From NCBI GenBank assembly GCA_019418305.1, contig DYCA01000012.1, forward strand, positions 3,316 through 54,430: a stretch of DNA of 51,115 nt, in the 5' to 3' direction. The position numbers were made by a program, and so were the translations under genes. Origin of the DNA: Clostridiales bacterium (lineage in GTDB: Bacteria > Bacillota > Clostridia > Oscillospirales > Butyricicoccaceae). Within the stretch, counting starts at the first letter, position 1. Each line of letters opens with the position of its first letter. Positions 22,412 to 32,087 of the stretch are shown piece by piece. Below the pieces are notes generated by a model. It saw only the letters and a program-made list of their open reading frames with translations. It had not been told where the DNA came from and searched no databases.

Positions 22412-23677
22412 TCATTCATCCGCACGGGTTTCCACGCGTGCATAACGGGAAATATTCAGTAGTATGCCCATTTCCCCCATCTGCATCAATAATGCTGTAC
22501 CGCCGTAGCTGAAAAACGGCAGACTTGCACCGGTAACCGGAATAATACCCGTGATAACAAACAGGTTCATCAGCGTTTGAATCGCCAGCTTTGCCGTAAT
22601 GCCGGTCGCAAGCAGACAGCTGAATTTATCCGGCGCTGCCCGTGCAATACGGAAACCGCGGAATATCAGATAAGCAAACAGCAGCAGCACCAGCAAAGCG
22701 CCGATAAGTCCCATTTCCTCACACCATGAGGAGAAAATAAAGTCGTTCTGCGGTTCGGGCAGATACAGGTGCTTTTGCATTCCCTTGCCCAGACCGCGAC
22801 CAAGCAAGCCGCCCGAGCCGATGGCAATCTGGCTCATTGCGCCCTGCCATCCCTCGCCCTGCATGTTGGCAAACGGATTCAGCCAGACGGAAAAGCGTTC
22901 CCGCACGTGCTCAAATGCAAAATAGAATCCGGTCAAAATGCCTGCAGCGGCCACGAAGATAGGCCCGAAATACCACAAACGCATACCGCCTGCAACCAGA
23001 ATCACAACACCCAGACCACAAATAATCATCATGGCCGAGGTATGCGGTTCAAAAAACAGCAGCACAATATAAGCCGCCAAAAGAAAACCATATGGCTTAA
23101 TCAAGCCCTTAAAGGTTCGTATCCCCTGCGTATCGCGTGCAATCCAATAGGAAAAACAGATGATAACCGCAATTTTGGCCAGCTCGGACGGCTGAAAGCC
23201 AAACAGCCAGCGCTGTGCACCTTTGGAAGCCGTGCCAAGCGGCGTAATAACCAGAACCAGAAGGATAAGTGATAAAATCATCAATTCCTTTTGAAATCGT
23301 GCATACAACTTATAGCTGATTTTGGAAATCACAATCATTGCAACGACGCCCGCCGCCGCATTCACACCCTGACGGGAAATAAAATATGTAGCGCTGCCCT
23401 GATAGAACAACGCATTGGAATAGCTTGCAGAAAACAGTGCGATAAGACCGATCACCAGCAACAGCAGCACCGACCCAAACACACCCACATCCCATGCATG
23501 AGCGCGCACCCGCGCCCGTCTGTGTGTCCGCGCAGGCGGATTTGCATGCGTTTGCATCATAGCTGCATCACGCGGTACGATCGCGCGATCCGGCCGAAGC
23601 GTCGAACGGGTCGAAGCGATCCGCCGCCGTGGTTCCGGTCGGCGCGGCGAACGCGCCTGTCTGGTTGTTGAAGCCAT
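22412..23677 (-). CDS. ftsW: SEDS peptidoglycan polymerase FtsW/SpoVE
   Basis: SEDS-family glycosyltransferase that polymerises lipid II with its class B PBP. The 421-residue product has a long, very basic N-terminal extension of about 60 residues (many Arg, HRRARVRAHAW), then about ten membrane helices. Family blocks: FGFQPSELAKIAVI, FFEPHTSAMMIICG, LPEPQNDFIFSSWCEE and the C-terminal GASLPFFSYGGTALL. GGAGG lies before the ATG at 23677. The partner transpeptidase is the PASTA PBP of the same cluster. FtsW versus SpoVE cannot be separated by sequence alone. Confidence 0.94.
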   Translation of the reverse strand: MASTTRQARSPRRPEPRRRIASTRSTLRPDRAIVPRDAAMMQTHANPPARTHRRARVRAHAWDVGVFGSVLLLLVIGLIALFSASYSNALFYQGSATYFISRQGVNAAAGVVAMIVISKISYKLYARFQKELMILSLILLVLVITPLGTASKGAQRWLFGFQPSELAKIAVIICFSYWIARDTQGIRTFKGLIKPYGFLLAAYIVLLFFEPHTSAMMIICGLGVVILVAGGMRLWYFGPIFVAAAGILTGFYFAFEHVRERFSVWLNPFANMQGEGWQGAMSQIAIGSGGLLGRGLGKGMQKHLYLPEPQNDFIFSSWCEEMGLIGALLVLLLFAYLIFRGFRIARAAPDKFSCLLATGITAKLAIQTLMNLFVITGIIPVTGASLPFFSYGGTALLMQMGEMGILLNISRYARVETRADE

Positions 23678-23713
23678 GAGGACACCTCCGAAGGGTTTAG
23701 GTTTAAAAGTTGA

Positions 23714-24715
23714 TTAGGGCAGCACCGGAGCCAGCGCTACAAAATATGCCAGCAGGCAGAGCAGCACCGTGATGCCTGAAAAGGTCAGCACGATTTTTTT
23801 CTCTCCCCAGCCGCACATTTCAAAATGATGGTGAATCGGCGCCATTTTAAACAGGCGTTTACCGTGCGTTGCCTTGAAATAGGTTACCTGAAGAATAACA
23901 GACAACGTTTCAATGATGTAAATCAAACCGACAATCAGCAAAATCAGCGGCATATCACATGCGAATGCCAGACCTGCCACCGCACCGCCGAGAAACAGAG
24001 AACCCGTATCGCCCATAAATACTTTCGCCGGATTAAAGTTATAAATCAGGAATGCCGCCAGACCGCCTGCCAGCGCGGCTGCGAAAATCACAACACCCGC
24101 GTCGTCGCGCGCAATGCCCACAAAGACAAAGAACAGCGCGACCGGCAGCGTTACGCCCGCCGCAAGACCATCGATGCCGTCGGTCAGATTAACCGCGTTA
24201 TCCGCACCTACGATGACAAACGCTGCAAAAATGATGTACAGCGGCCACGGCCAGATGAAAACAATATCGGTAAACGGAATCCACAGACGTGGCGCGCTGT
24301 CTGCTCCGAGGAAAAGTACCAGAATAAACGCACCCGCCACGAGAATCTGAAGCACGAGCTTCTGCTTTGGCGTCAGGCCTGCATTTTCCTTCTTGCGAAT
24401 CTTGGCATAGTCATCCACCATACCAACCGCGCCGTATGCCACAGCAAGGCCGAGCACTGCAAGCGAGGACATGCAAATCTGCCCTGCGAAGCTATTGCCC
24501 GCTGCAACCGCAACAGCAATGCCGATAATGAACATGAAGCCGCCCATTGTCGGGATATTCTGTTTATTCATATGCCATTTCGGCCCAATCTCAAGGATTT
24601 TCTGACCGAATTTCATCTTGCGCAGATAACGGATCACGGCTGGCCCGATCGCCGCTGTCAAAACGAACGCAACCGCACAGGCAATCAGTGCCGTGTAAAG
24701 ATTTGCTGGTGTCAT
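23714..24715 (-). CDS. mraY: Phospho-N-acetylmuramoyl-pentapeptide transferase
   Basis: MraY moves phospho-MurNAc-pentapeptide from UDP to undecaprenyl phosphate, giving lipid I. The 333-residue, ten-helix protein has MVDDYAKIRKKENAGLTPKQ (the Asp pair), NLTDGIDGLAAG, FMGDTGSLFLGG and KMAPIHHHFEMCGWGE (HHH motif), all expected. The start overlaps the murF stop by 4 nt (ATGA), indicating coupling. murD, which usually follows mraY, is absent; ftsW comes next after 36 nt. Confidence 0.97.
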   Translation of the reverse strand: MTPANLYTALIACAVAFVLTAAIGPAVIRYLRKMKFGQKILEIGPKWHMNKQNIPTMGGFMFIIGIAVAVAAGNSFAGQICMSSLAVLGLAVAYGAVGMVDDYAKIRKKENAGLTPKQKLVLQILVAGAFILVLFLGADSAPRLWIPFTDIVFIWPWPLYIIFAAFVIVGADNAVNLTDGIDGLAAGVTLPVALFFVFVGIARDDAGVVIFAAALAGGLAAFLIYNFNPAKVFMGDTGSLFLGGAVAGLAFACDMPLILLIVGLIYIIETLSVILQVTYFKATHGKRLFKMAPIHHHFEMCGWGEKKIVLTFSGITVLLCLLAYFVALAPVLP

Positions 24716-26094
24716 TCTTCCACGTCCTCCCCTAAGAACATCGCAAGCGCGCGCTCCATCTGCATGCCGCGGCTGCCCTTAAATAGTAGGGCGTCTCCCT
24801 TTGCTGCGTCCTGCCGCAGCGCTGCGACCAATTCCGTCTGGTCGTCAAACGCAAACGCCCGTTTCATTCCGTTTTCTTCAGCCCCCGCAACCATCGCTTT
24901 CGCATCCGGTCCGTAGGCATACAGTGCATCTGCATACCGAGCCGCCGCACGACCCGCTCTGCGATGCCCTTCCTCCGCATAATCGCCCAGCTCGAGCATC
25001 GAACCAAGCACGGCAAAACGCCGACCCTCCGGCGCCATCGTACCCAGCACTGCCAGCGTCGCTTCCATGGCATCCGGGCTGGCATTGTAGCAGTCGGAAT
25101 AAATATGGTAGCCGCCCTGTTCATAAATGTTCTGCCGCATTCCGCTGGCTTCATAGCAAGCGAGGCCCTGTGCAATCTGCGCAGGTGTCTCGCCCAGCAG
25201 CAAACCAACCGCTGCCGCCGCCAAAGCATTGAGCACATTATGCGCGCCCGGAATAGCGAGCTTAGCGGTAAAGTGCTCACCGCACGGCAGCGCCACCTCG
25301 GACAGTTTGTTGTTTATAATATCAAATGTACTGTCTTTATGCAAGCATGCGGTCAAATCACATGCGGAATTTTCGATACCATAGGTAACCACCCGGCAAC
25401 CCAGGCGCTCACGTTTCTCCCACAACAGCGGCTCATCACCGCACAGTACGGCACAGCCGCCCGGCTGAAGTCCTTCCAGAATTTCGAGTTTTGCCTTGCA
25501 GATGCCCTCACGCGATCCAAGAAACTCGATGTGCGAAGTGCCGATGTTGGTGATAACCGCGATATTCGGCTGCGCTGCCGCCGTCATGCGTGACAATTCT
25601 CCAAAGTGGTTCATACCCATCTCGGCCACCATCACCTCGGTGTCCCGCGTCATACGGAACAAGGTCAACGGCAGACCGATCTCGTTATTCAGGTTGCCCT
25701 CGGTCTTTTGCGCACGCAATCCCTGCGACAACACCGCATACAGCAGCTCTTTGGTCGTAGTCTTTCCAACCGATCCGGTCACGCCAACCACCTGACCACC
25801 GCACAAGCGCCGGTAGCCACCTGCCAAATCCAGCAGTGCCTGCGAGGTATTTTCCACATACAGCGTCGGCACCGGATATTCTTCGTTTTGCCGGTGGGAC
25901 ACCACCGCAGCCGCTCCGTTTCCGATTGCCTTATCAATAAAATCGTGCGCGTCAAACCGCTCACCTTTGATCGGCAGGAACAGCGCATCAGACGGAATCT
26001 GTCGGGAGTCGGTCGAGACAGCCGTTAAAACTGCCTCCCCGGTTGTTTTCCCTCCGGTCCACTCCGCCGCCTGCGCCAGCGTAAATTGTTCCAT
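24712..26094 (-). CDS. murF: UDP-MurNAc-tripeptide--D-Ala-D-Ala ligase
   Basis: MurF adds D-Ala-D-Ala to the UDP-MurNAc-tripeptide in the cytoplasm. The 460-residue product shows the N-terminal UDP domain, the ATP loop VVGVTGSVGKTTTKELL, the segment LNNEIGLPLTLFRM, VMVAEMGMNHFGELSRMTAA, SDCYNASPDAMEATLAVL and SMLELGDYAEEGHRRAGR. Length is normal. It follows murE by 50 nt and overlaps mraY by 4 nt. Confidence 0.96.
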   Translation of the reverse strand: MEQFTLAQAAEWTGGKTTGEAVLTAVSTDSRQIPSDALFLPIKGERFDAHDFIDKAIGNGAAAVVSHRQNEEYPVPTLYVENTSQALLDLAGGYRRLCGGQVVGVTGSVGKTTTKELLYAVLSQGLRAQKTEGNLNNEIGLPLTLFRMTRDTEVMVAEMGMNHFGELSRMTAAAQPNIAVITNIGTSHIEFLGSREGICKAKLEILEGLQPGGCAVLCGDEPLLWEKRERLGCRVVTYGIENSACDLTACLHKDSTFDIINNKLSEVALPCGEHFTAKLAIPGAHNVLNALAAAAVGLLLGETPAQIAQGLACYEASGMRQNIYEQGGYHIYSDCYNASPDAMEATLAVLGTMAPEGRRFAVLGSMLELGDYAEEGHRRAGRAAARYADALYAYGPDAKAMVAGAEENGMKRAFAFDDQTELVAALRQDAAKGDALLFKGSRGMQMERALAMFLGEDVEE

Positions 26095-26144
26095 GCACTC
26101 GTTCCCCCATTGTTTGTGATTTTACGCGAATCTCGCGCTTTTCC

Positions 26145-27587
26145 TCATCCTTTATTGTCAAAAAACGCCGCAACAATCTCGCGCTCATCCATGTGATGCT
26201 TGACGTGATTGACCTCCTGATAGGTCTCATGTCCCTTCCCCATTAACACAATCACGTCATCCTTTTTTGCATGTGCCATCGCCCAGTGGATGGCCTCCGG
26301 CCGGTCCACAATCACCTGCATCGGGGTTTTGGTCCCCTTCATGCCTTCCAGAATGTCGTCAATAATTGCCTTCGGGTCCTCGGTGCGCGGATTATCGCTC
26401 GTCACGACACAGAAATCCGCCAGTTCCGCTGCAATCTTCCCCATCTTCGGGCGTTTGGTGCGGTCACGGTCACCGCCGCAGCCAAACAGCGCAACCACAC
26501 GGCCCTTGGCAAAACCGCGCACCGCTCGCAGCACATTTTCCACGCCGTCCGGTGTATGCGCATAGTCAATCAACACCGTGTAATCCGTATTGGTAGGCAC
26601 AACCTCCACACGGCCCTTGACGCCTGTCGCGGTTGCCAGCGAATGCGCCGCATCACTCAGCGGCATACCGGTTTGCAGCACCATGCCCAGTGCAGCAAGC
26701 GCATTTTCCACCGAAAAATGTCCGGGAATCGGCAGCTTGACACGTGCAATCTCACCTTTTGTCGCTGCAACAAATTCCACGCCATCTGCATGCAGCCGAA
26801 TATTTTTTGCCGTCAGATCAGCCGCATCCTTTTCGCACGAGAAGGTCAGGCACGGGCATTTCGCATCCGCCAGCATTGCCTGCGCCGCATCATCATCCAG
26901 ATTGATGACGCCCTTGTCACTGATGGCAAACAGCATCGCCTTTGCTTTACGATACTCCTCCATTGTCTTATGAAAATCCAGATGATCTTGCGTTAGGTTG
27001 GTAAATGCGCCGACCGCAAAGCGAATGCCGTGTACGCGGTCGAGTACAAGCGAATGCGAAGAAACCTCCATAATGACATGGGTGCAGCCTGCGTCGCGCA
27101 TGCGCGCAAACAGCGCATGCAGCTCATAGCTTTCCGGTGTGGTGCGTTCGGTTTCAATTACTTCGTCGCCAATCAGATTCTGGTTGGTACCGATAAGACC
27201 AACCTTGTGACCTGCATCCTCCAACATATGCTTAACCAGATAAGTGGTTGTGGTTTTGCCGTTGGTACCGGTCACGCCCATCATAACCATGCTGTCTGCC
27301 GGATGTCCGAAGCGGTTCGCGGCAATCTCCGCAAGCGCCTGCCGCGCATTTTCCACCACAACCGCCGGCACGCCTGCTGGCGCTTCTTCACACACTACCG
27401 CAACTGCGCCCTGCTCGATTGCTTTACCGATATATTGATGTCCATCTGTTGCAAAACCGCGGATAGCGACAAACAGGTCACCCGCCTGGACGGCACGCGA
27501 ATCATACCGCACTTCGCGGATTTCCAGATCGTCCGCCGCTGTGCTGCTTTTCACTGCAACACCACGGAGCAGTTCCTGTAATTTCAT
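26145..27587 (-). CDS. murE: UDP-MurNAc-L-Ala-D-Glu--meso-diaminopimelate ligase
   Basis: MurE adds the third stem-peptide residue. The 480-residue product has the ATP loop GVTGTNGKTTTTYLV, TTPESYELHALF, HVIMEVSSHSLVLDRVHG, FTNLTQDHLDFHKTMEEY, and VLIDYAHTPDGVENVLRA. The amino-acid-specificity motif reads DNPR (in TSDNPRTEDP), which marks meso-diaminopimelate enzymes; lysine enzymes have a different motif. The wall is therefore predicted to be of the DAP type. A GGAGGAG site precedes the ATG, and the gene starts 10 nt after the PBP stop. Confidence 0.96.
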   Translation of the reverse strand: MKLQELLRGVAVKSSTAADDLEIREVRYDSRAVQAGDLFVAIRGFATDGHQYIGKAIEQGAVAVVCEEAPAGVPAVVVENARQALAEIAANRFGHPADSMVMMGVTGTNGKTTTTYLVKHMLEDAGHKVGLIGTNQNLIGDEVIETERTTPESYELHALFARMRDAGCTHVIMEVSSHSLVLDRVHGIRFAVGAFTNLTQDHLDFHKTMEEYRKAKAMLFAISDKGVINLDDDAAQAMLADAKCPCLTFSCEKDAADLTAKNIRLHADGVEFVAATKGEIARVKLPIPGHFSVENALAALGMVLQTGMPLSDAAHSLATATGVKGRVEVVPTNTDYTVLIDYAHTPDGVENVLRAVRGFAKGRVVALFGCGGDRDRTKRPKMGKIAAELADFCVVTSDNPRTEDPKAIIDDILEGMKGTKTPMQVIVDRPEAIHWAMAHAKKDDVIVLMGKGHETYQEVNHVKHHMDEREIVAAFFDNKG

Positions 27588-27597
27588 ATTTCTCCTC

Positions 27598-30003
27598 CTA
27601 TCGGTCGTTGACGTTCGTGGTATCCGAGAATTCTACCGTTACCACTGCGCCGATATTCACCTTTGTACCAGATGCCGGGCTTTGCTTGCTTGCCGTTGTG
27701 TTGCCCGTGACCTGTGAAGAGGCAACACCCTTCTGTTTCAGGTACAGCCCATATTCTTCCAATGTACTACGACATTCATCCGGTGTCAAGCCTGTCAGGT
27801 TGGGTACAGTGATTTGTTCGGTCGGTTTGCTCTCGCCCATATACAGAATCACCTTGCCGCTTGCCGGGATGCGCACGCCGCCCGACGGTACCTGATCGGT
27901 GACCGTATCGCCGTCGCCCACCACACGGTATTCAAAGCCTGCCTGCTGCAACGCGCTTGCGGCCGCTTCTTCCGTCGAACCGATTACGCTGGGTACAGTC
28001 AGCTCGCGGCGGTCGTTTTCTTCATCCGAGTAAACCGGCGTTACGCCGACGTACGGCAGTACATCTTCCATAATACGGCCAACCACCGGTGCGGCAATCG
28101 CGCCACCGCCGTGCGGCACAGACTCAGGCAGGTCGTTGATGGCAACCAGCACCGCGATCTGCGGATCTTCCATTGGCGCTACGCCGATGAAAGACGCGGT
28201 ATAGCGATTCTCGGTATCAATTTCCTTACCCTCGCTATCACGCAGCTTTTCAATTTCCGAGGTTGCCGTCTTACCACCAACACGGTAACCCGGCACATAA
28301 GCGTTTTTGCCGGTACCGCCCGATACGACCGCCTCCATCGCCTCTCGCATATAAGCGGAGGTTTCCTCCGAGATGACCTGACGCACAACCGTCGTCTCGG
28401 TTGTGGACTTGACCGAGCCATCCGAACCGAGAATCTCCTTAACTACATACGGCTGCTTGAGCTTTCCGTCATCCACAATCGCGCATACCATGTTGATCAT
28501 CTGAAGCGGGGTAACGGTAAAGCGCTGACCGAACGATGCAACCGCAAGCGATACCTCGTTCCACTCGCTGGTCACATTGATATCATGGAACTGGCCCTTG
28601 CTTTCGCTGGGCAGGTCGATACCGGTCGGCTCGGTCAGGCCGAACGCCTTGTAAAATTCGTAAAAGCGGTCCTTACCGGTCTTGGCGACAATTTGCATCA
28701 TTGCCACGTTGCACGAATTCATCAATGCTTCGGTCAGCGTCTGTGTGCCGTGACCGCTGGTATTGGAACACTGAATCGGCTTGGACCAGTCGCCTACCAT
28801 CATTGAGCCGCCGCAGTAGTAGGTATCCTCTTCATGCGCCAACCCCAACTCATAGGCCGTTGCCACATTCATTAGTTTAAAGGTAGAACCCGGCTCGTAG
28901 TTATCCGTCACTACGGGATTATACCACATTTTGTAGAGCTGCTGTGAGCGAATATTGGTTAATTCGTCGACCAGTTCATCATTTTCCTGTATACTTGCCG
29001 GCAGGTTCGCCAGTCCGCCTTCCTGATAATACTTATCACTGATTTCCGCTGTAACGCCAGCCTCCGCCAAGGCAGCCTGCACATTGGTTTTCAGTTCCTC
29101 AATGTAACGCTCATCTGTAATTGTGTAGGCGCTATTGGGATCATAGTCCGGCAGCGAAGCCATTGCCAGCACCTCGCCGGTCTTGACATTCATCACGATA
29201 CCGGATACGCCGTCGCGCGCCTGCGGATTATCCGCCAGTGCGGTTTCCAAATGCTTTTCCAGAAAGTTCTGGATATCGCTGTCAATGGTCAGCACAAGGG
29301 AATCGCCGTCCTGCGCCGGAATATACTGCTCGGTATCGGGCGTCATATCTTTATTCTGCGCATTTTGCACACGCACAATACGTCCAGCCGTACCGGAAAG
29401 CACGTCGTTATACTGGGATTCCAAGCCATATGCGCCATTGTTATCGCTGCTGACATAGCCAAGCACAGCGGAAAGGAACGCGCCTTGCTGGTAATACCGT
29501 TTGGTATCCGGCTCAGAATACACGCCCGTACAGCCCGCCTGTTGCAGTTTCTCATATAATTCTTTGGAAACGTCTTTATCTACCTTTTGGGCAATAATTT
29601 CATACTGAGAATCAGTTTTTTGAATTTTCTGCAGCACCGTATTATAATCTAAACTCAGTTCGTCCGCCAAAATCTGTGCCAGCGTCTGCTGCTGTGTCTG
29701 CGCGGAAATGCCGTCGCTTACCTTCGCCTCATCCACCGCGCCCTTTGGCGAAACAACGATACGCTCTACCTCGGCCGATTCCGCCAAAACCTGCATGTTT
29801 GCGTCATAGATTTTACCGCGGTTCGGTGTAATAAACGTATCACGCGTCTGCAGCGAAGCCGCCTGCTGTACATAAAAATCATGGTTGAATACCTGCATAT
29901 ACAGCAGACGTATTCCCACCAATCCAAATCCAAACACCACAAACGCCAAGGTCATAACACCGATTCGTGCGCGCATTTGATTGTTCGGTCCCTTTGCTGC
30001 CAT
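27598..30003 (-). CDS. Class B penicillin-binding protein with two PASTA domains (SpoVD/FtsI type)
   Basis: Septal or spore-cortex D,D-transpeptidase that crosslinks peptidoglycan with FtsW/SpoVE. The 801-residue product: membrane helix about 13-35; dimerisation domain (TPNRGKIYDANMQVLAESAE onward); transpeptidase domain with the active Ser373 in EPGSTFKLM, SxN box S430-C-N432, and K578-T in GGKTATSE. The family usually has KTGT; here it is KTAT. Two PASTA domains follow (about 665-735, TVPSVIGSTEEAAASAL; about 738-800, TVPNLTGLTPDECRSTLEEY). A GGAGG precedes the ATG. It lies 93 nt after ftsL and is the only transpeptidase of the cluster, so it may serve vegetative division, sporulation, or both. 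Confidence 0.93.
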   Translation of the reverse strand: MAAKGPNNQMRARIGVMTLAFVVFGFGLVGIRLLYMQVFNHDFYVQQAASLQTRDTFITPNRGKIYDANMQVLAESAEVERIVVSPKGAVDEAKVSDGISAQTQQQTLAQILADELSLDYNTVLQKIQKTDSQYEIIAQKVDKDVSKELYEKLQQAGCTGVYSEPDTKRYYQQGAFLSAVLGYVSSDNNGAYGLESQYNDVLSGTAGRIVRVQNAQNKDMTPDTEQYIPAQDGDSLVLTIDSDIQNFLEKHLETALADNPQARDGVSGIVMNVKTGEVLAMASLPDYDPNSAYTITDERYIEELKTNVQAALAEAGVTAEISDKYYQEGGLANLPASIQENDELVDELTNIRSQQLYKMWYNPVVTDNYEPGSTFKLMNVATAYELGLAHEEDTYYCGGSMMVGDWSKPIQCSNTSGHGTQTLTEALMNSCNVAMMQIVAKTGKDRFYEFYKAFGLTEPTGIDLPSESKGQFHDINVTSEWNEVSLAVASFGQRFTVTPLQMINMVCAIVDDGKLKQPYVVKEILGSDGSVKSTTETTVVRQVISEETSAYMREAMEAVVSGGTGKNAYVPGYRVGGKTATSEIEKLRDSEGKEIDTENRYTASFIGVAPMEDPQIAVLVAINDLPESVPHGGGAIAAPVVGRIMEDVLPYVGVTPVYSDEENDRRELTVPSVIGSTEEAAASALQQAGFEYRVVGDGDTVTDQVPSGGVRIPASGKVILYMGESKPTEQITVPNLTGLTPDECRSTLEEYGLYLKQKGVASSQVTGNTTASKQSPASGTKVNIGAVVTVEFSDTTNVNDR

Positions 30004-30096
30004 GGTATTTCCTTTCCTCCGTAATCTCGTTATAAAAAGCGTAAGGAGTCAGAAGTTTCCACCTCTCACTCCCCTGTACGCATCCTATTCATTTAC

Positions 30097-30582
30097 TTAC
30101 CGAATATATTCCACAATTGCAGAAAAGCTGCGCGCCAAACCCGCAAAAAGCGATCCAAGCGATACGCCGCTATCCGCTACCGTCACGGTATCCGGATTGG
30201 TCAACTCCACATATTCGATCTGGGAGTTATCCATCTTGACCATTCCCATATTATTTACCGCGTATTCCTCTACCTCATCCATATTGACGCTATTAATCTG
30301 CTTGGTCGTCAACGATACGTTTTCCGCCGTCAGTTCATTCAACATATCGTTCTGCTCGCCAACCTCGGCGCTCAGCTGCGTCAGCTGCATCTGGCAAAAC
30401 AAGATGTACACTGCGGCAATCGCCACAACAGTAAAGCAGCCCACCAAACTGGGTCTTACACGCGCTTTTCTACGCCGACGCGGTGTGGGCGCTACGCGCA
30501 AATTGCGTCTCTGCTCCTGAGGCACCGGAAAACGTTCTTCGTATTGTTTATAGGCCACGCTTTCCCTGCTGGCAGTCATCAT
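30097..30582 (-). CDS. ftsL: FtsL-like septum formation protein
   Basis: Small bitopic divisome protein, 161 residues. The N-terminus of about 45 residues is basic (TPRRRRKARVRPS). One membrane helix (about 48-66, CFTVVAIAAVYILFCQMQL) leads to a coiled coil (LTQLSAEVGEQNDMLNELTA, ENVSLTTK), then VEEYAVNNMGMVKMDNSQIE, which matches FtsL/DivIC proteins. Position between rsmH and the PBP is the standard ftsL place. Its extracellular tail is longer than usual. Sequence conservation in this family is low, so the call rests on topology and position. Confidence 0.88.
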   Translation of the reverse strand: MMTASRESVAYKQYEERFPVPQEQRRNLRVAPTPRRRRKARVRPSLVGCFTVVAIAAVYILFCQMQLTQLSAEVGEQNDMLNELTAENVSLTTKQINSVNMDEVEEYAVNNMGMVKMDNSQIEYVELTNPDTVTVADSGVSLGSLFAGLARSFSAIVEYIR

Positions 30583-30610
30583 TGCATTTCCTTTCTCCTG
30601 CGGTTGCTAT

Positions 30611-31546
30611 TCATATCTTTTCGCAGACGCGCAGCTTGGCGCTGCGTGCTCTGGGATTTTCTCCGATCTCTTTTTCATCCGGAAGAATCGGCTTACGCGG
30701 AGTCAGCCGTACCTTCGGTTTTTTCCCGCACACACAAACCGGAAACTCCTTCGGGCAGGTACATCCCTGCGCCGCCTGTTGAAACGCCGCCTTTACGATA
30801 CGATCCTCCAAGCTATGGAACGTAATCACCGCAAGCCGTCCGCCCGGATTGAGGCAATCAATCGCTTTGTCCATCGCTTCCCGCACCGCACCCAGCTCAT
30901 CGTTTACCGCAATACGAATCGCCTGAAAGCTGCGTTTCGCCGGATGCTGCTTTTCGCGCTTTGCCTTGCCCGGCATCGCGCCTTTAATCACATCGACCAG
31001 CTCCAACGTGGTTTCAATCGGCTTTTTCGCCCGTTCGCGTTCAATTGCCGCGGCAATCAGCGGCGCATACCGCTCCTCACCATACTCGAACAAAATCCGC
31101 CGAATCTCCTCCCGGCTCCAGCCGTTGACCACCTCGTAGGCGGTCAGCTTCTGTGACCGATCCATGCGCATATCCAGCGGCGCATCCTGCATATAGGAAA
31201 AGCCGCGCTCCGCATGATCAAGCTGCGGAGAGGAAACGCCCAAATCAAACAGGATACCGTCTGCTCCCGGCAAACCAAGCGATTCCAACACATGGTCGAT
31301 TTCACGAAAATCACTTTTGACCGTTGTCACACGCTGCCACACGTCATGCAGCCGCGTTTTGGCATTTTCCAGTGCCTCATCATCTCGGTCAATACAAATC
31401 AAACGACCGGTATCATGCAAACGCTCCGCAATGCGGAGCGAATGTCCTGCACCGCCGGTCGTCGCATCGACGTACACACCGTCCGGTTTAATCTGAAGCG
31501 CTTCGAGGCATGGTTCAAGCAGAATGGATACGTGATGAAATTCCAT
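30611..31546 (-). CDS. rsmH: 16S rRNA (cytosine1402-N4)-methyltransferase
   Basis: RsmH (MraW) methylates C1402 in the decoding centre using SAM. The 311-residue product has FHHVSILLEPCLEALQIKPD, YVDATTGGAGHSLRIAERL (SAM loop), ILFDLGVSSPQLDHAERGFS, PLDMRMD, and RLAVITFHSLEDRIVK. The C-terminal LTPRKPILPDEKEIGENPRARSAKLR pattern is complete. A GGAGGG site precedes the ATG, 21 nt after mraZ. Standard place and length. Confidence 0.97.
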   Translation of the reverse strand: MEFHHVSILLEPCLEALQIKPDGVYVDATTGGAGHSLRIAERLHDTGRLICIDRDDEALENAKTRLHDVWQRVTTVKSDFREIDHVLESLGLPGADGILFDLGVSSPQLDHAERGFSYMQDAPLDMRMDRSQKLTAYEVVNGWSREEIRRILFEYGEERYAPLIAAAIERERAKKPIETTLELVDVIKGAMPGKAKREKQHPAKRSFQAIRIAVNDELGAVREAMDKAIDCLNPGGRLAVITFHSLEDRIVKAAFQQAAQGCTCPKEFPVCVCGKKPKVRLTPRKPILPDEKEIGENPRARSAKLRVCEKI

Positions 31547-31567
31547 ACTTCCCTCCTGCCTGTCCGG

Positions 31568-32029
31568 TTAAAAATCCATATCTTCCACGTCAGCGGCAAC
31601 GCTCTCCGCATCAATTGCTTCGTTGTAAACGCGCCACTTTTCACTGTTCCAAATTTCCGCGTGATCCAGCTGACCGATGACAACTACATCCTTTTGCAGA
31701 TCGGCAAACTCACGCAAATTTGCGGGGATGAGAATGCGGCCCTGTGCGTCGAGCTGTGCGTCAAACGCATTAGCAAAGTAGTACCGTTTAACACGGCGTG
31801 CCTTTTCACCATTGCCCAAACTGCGAATGCGGTCCTCCAAGGCTTCCCATTCCTTTTCCGGATAAACCGCAAGGCATCCATCCAGACCCTTGGTGACGGT
31901 GAAGTGCTCGCCCAACTCCTCGCGCAGTTTGGCCGGCATTGCCAGCCGCCCTTTTGCGTCAACGGAATGTTTGTATTCGCCCTTCACCGGATTCACACCA
32001 CACTTTCGCTTTGGTGGAATGTGTGACAC
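31568..32029 (-). CDS. mraZ: Transcriptional regulator MraZ
   Basis: MraZ is a ring-shaped DNA-binding protein with two AbrB/SpoVT folds that controls the dcw cluster by binding TGGG repeats. The product contains KGEYKHSVDAKGRLAMPAKL (first repeat) and NAFDAQLDAQGRILIPANLR (second repeat). The longest frame starts with GTG at 32029 (153 residues). An internal GTG at 31994-31996 would give 142 residues, the normal family length and a start close to the usual MFxGEYxH. No strong ribosome site decides between them. It is the first gene of the division cluster, 30 nt after its promoter. Confidence 0.93.
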   Translation of the reverse strand: MSHIPPKRKCGVNPVKGEYKHSVDAKGRLAMPAKLREELGEHFTVTKGLDGCLAVYPEKEWEALEDRIRSLGNGEKARRVKRYYFANAFDAQLDAQGRILIPANLREFADLQKDVVVIGQLDHAEIWNSEKWRVYNEAIDAESVAADVEDMDF

Positions 32030-32058
32030 TTTACCCCACTTCTCACCACCTTGTTTCC

Positions 32059-32087
32059 ATTATAGCGGTACGCCCAATAGATTGCAA
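32059..32087 (-). promoter_or_regulatory. Predicted main promoter of the dcw cluster
   Basis: Minus strand TTGCAA (32082-32087), 17-bp spacer, TATAAT (32059-32064), just before mraZ. No other equally good promoter was seen between mraZ and ftsQ. Confidence 0.8.
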
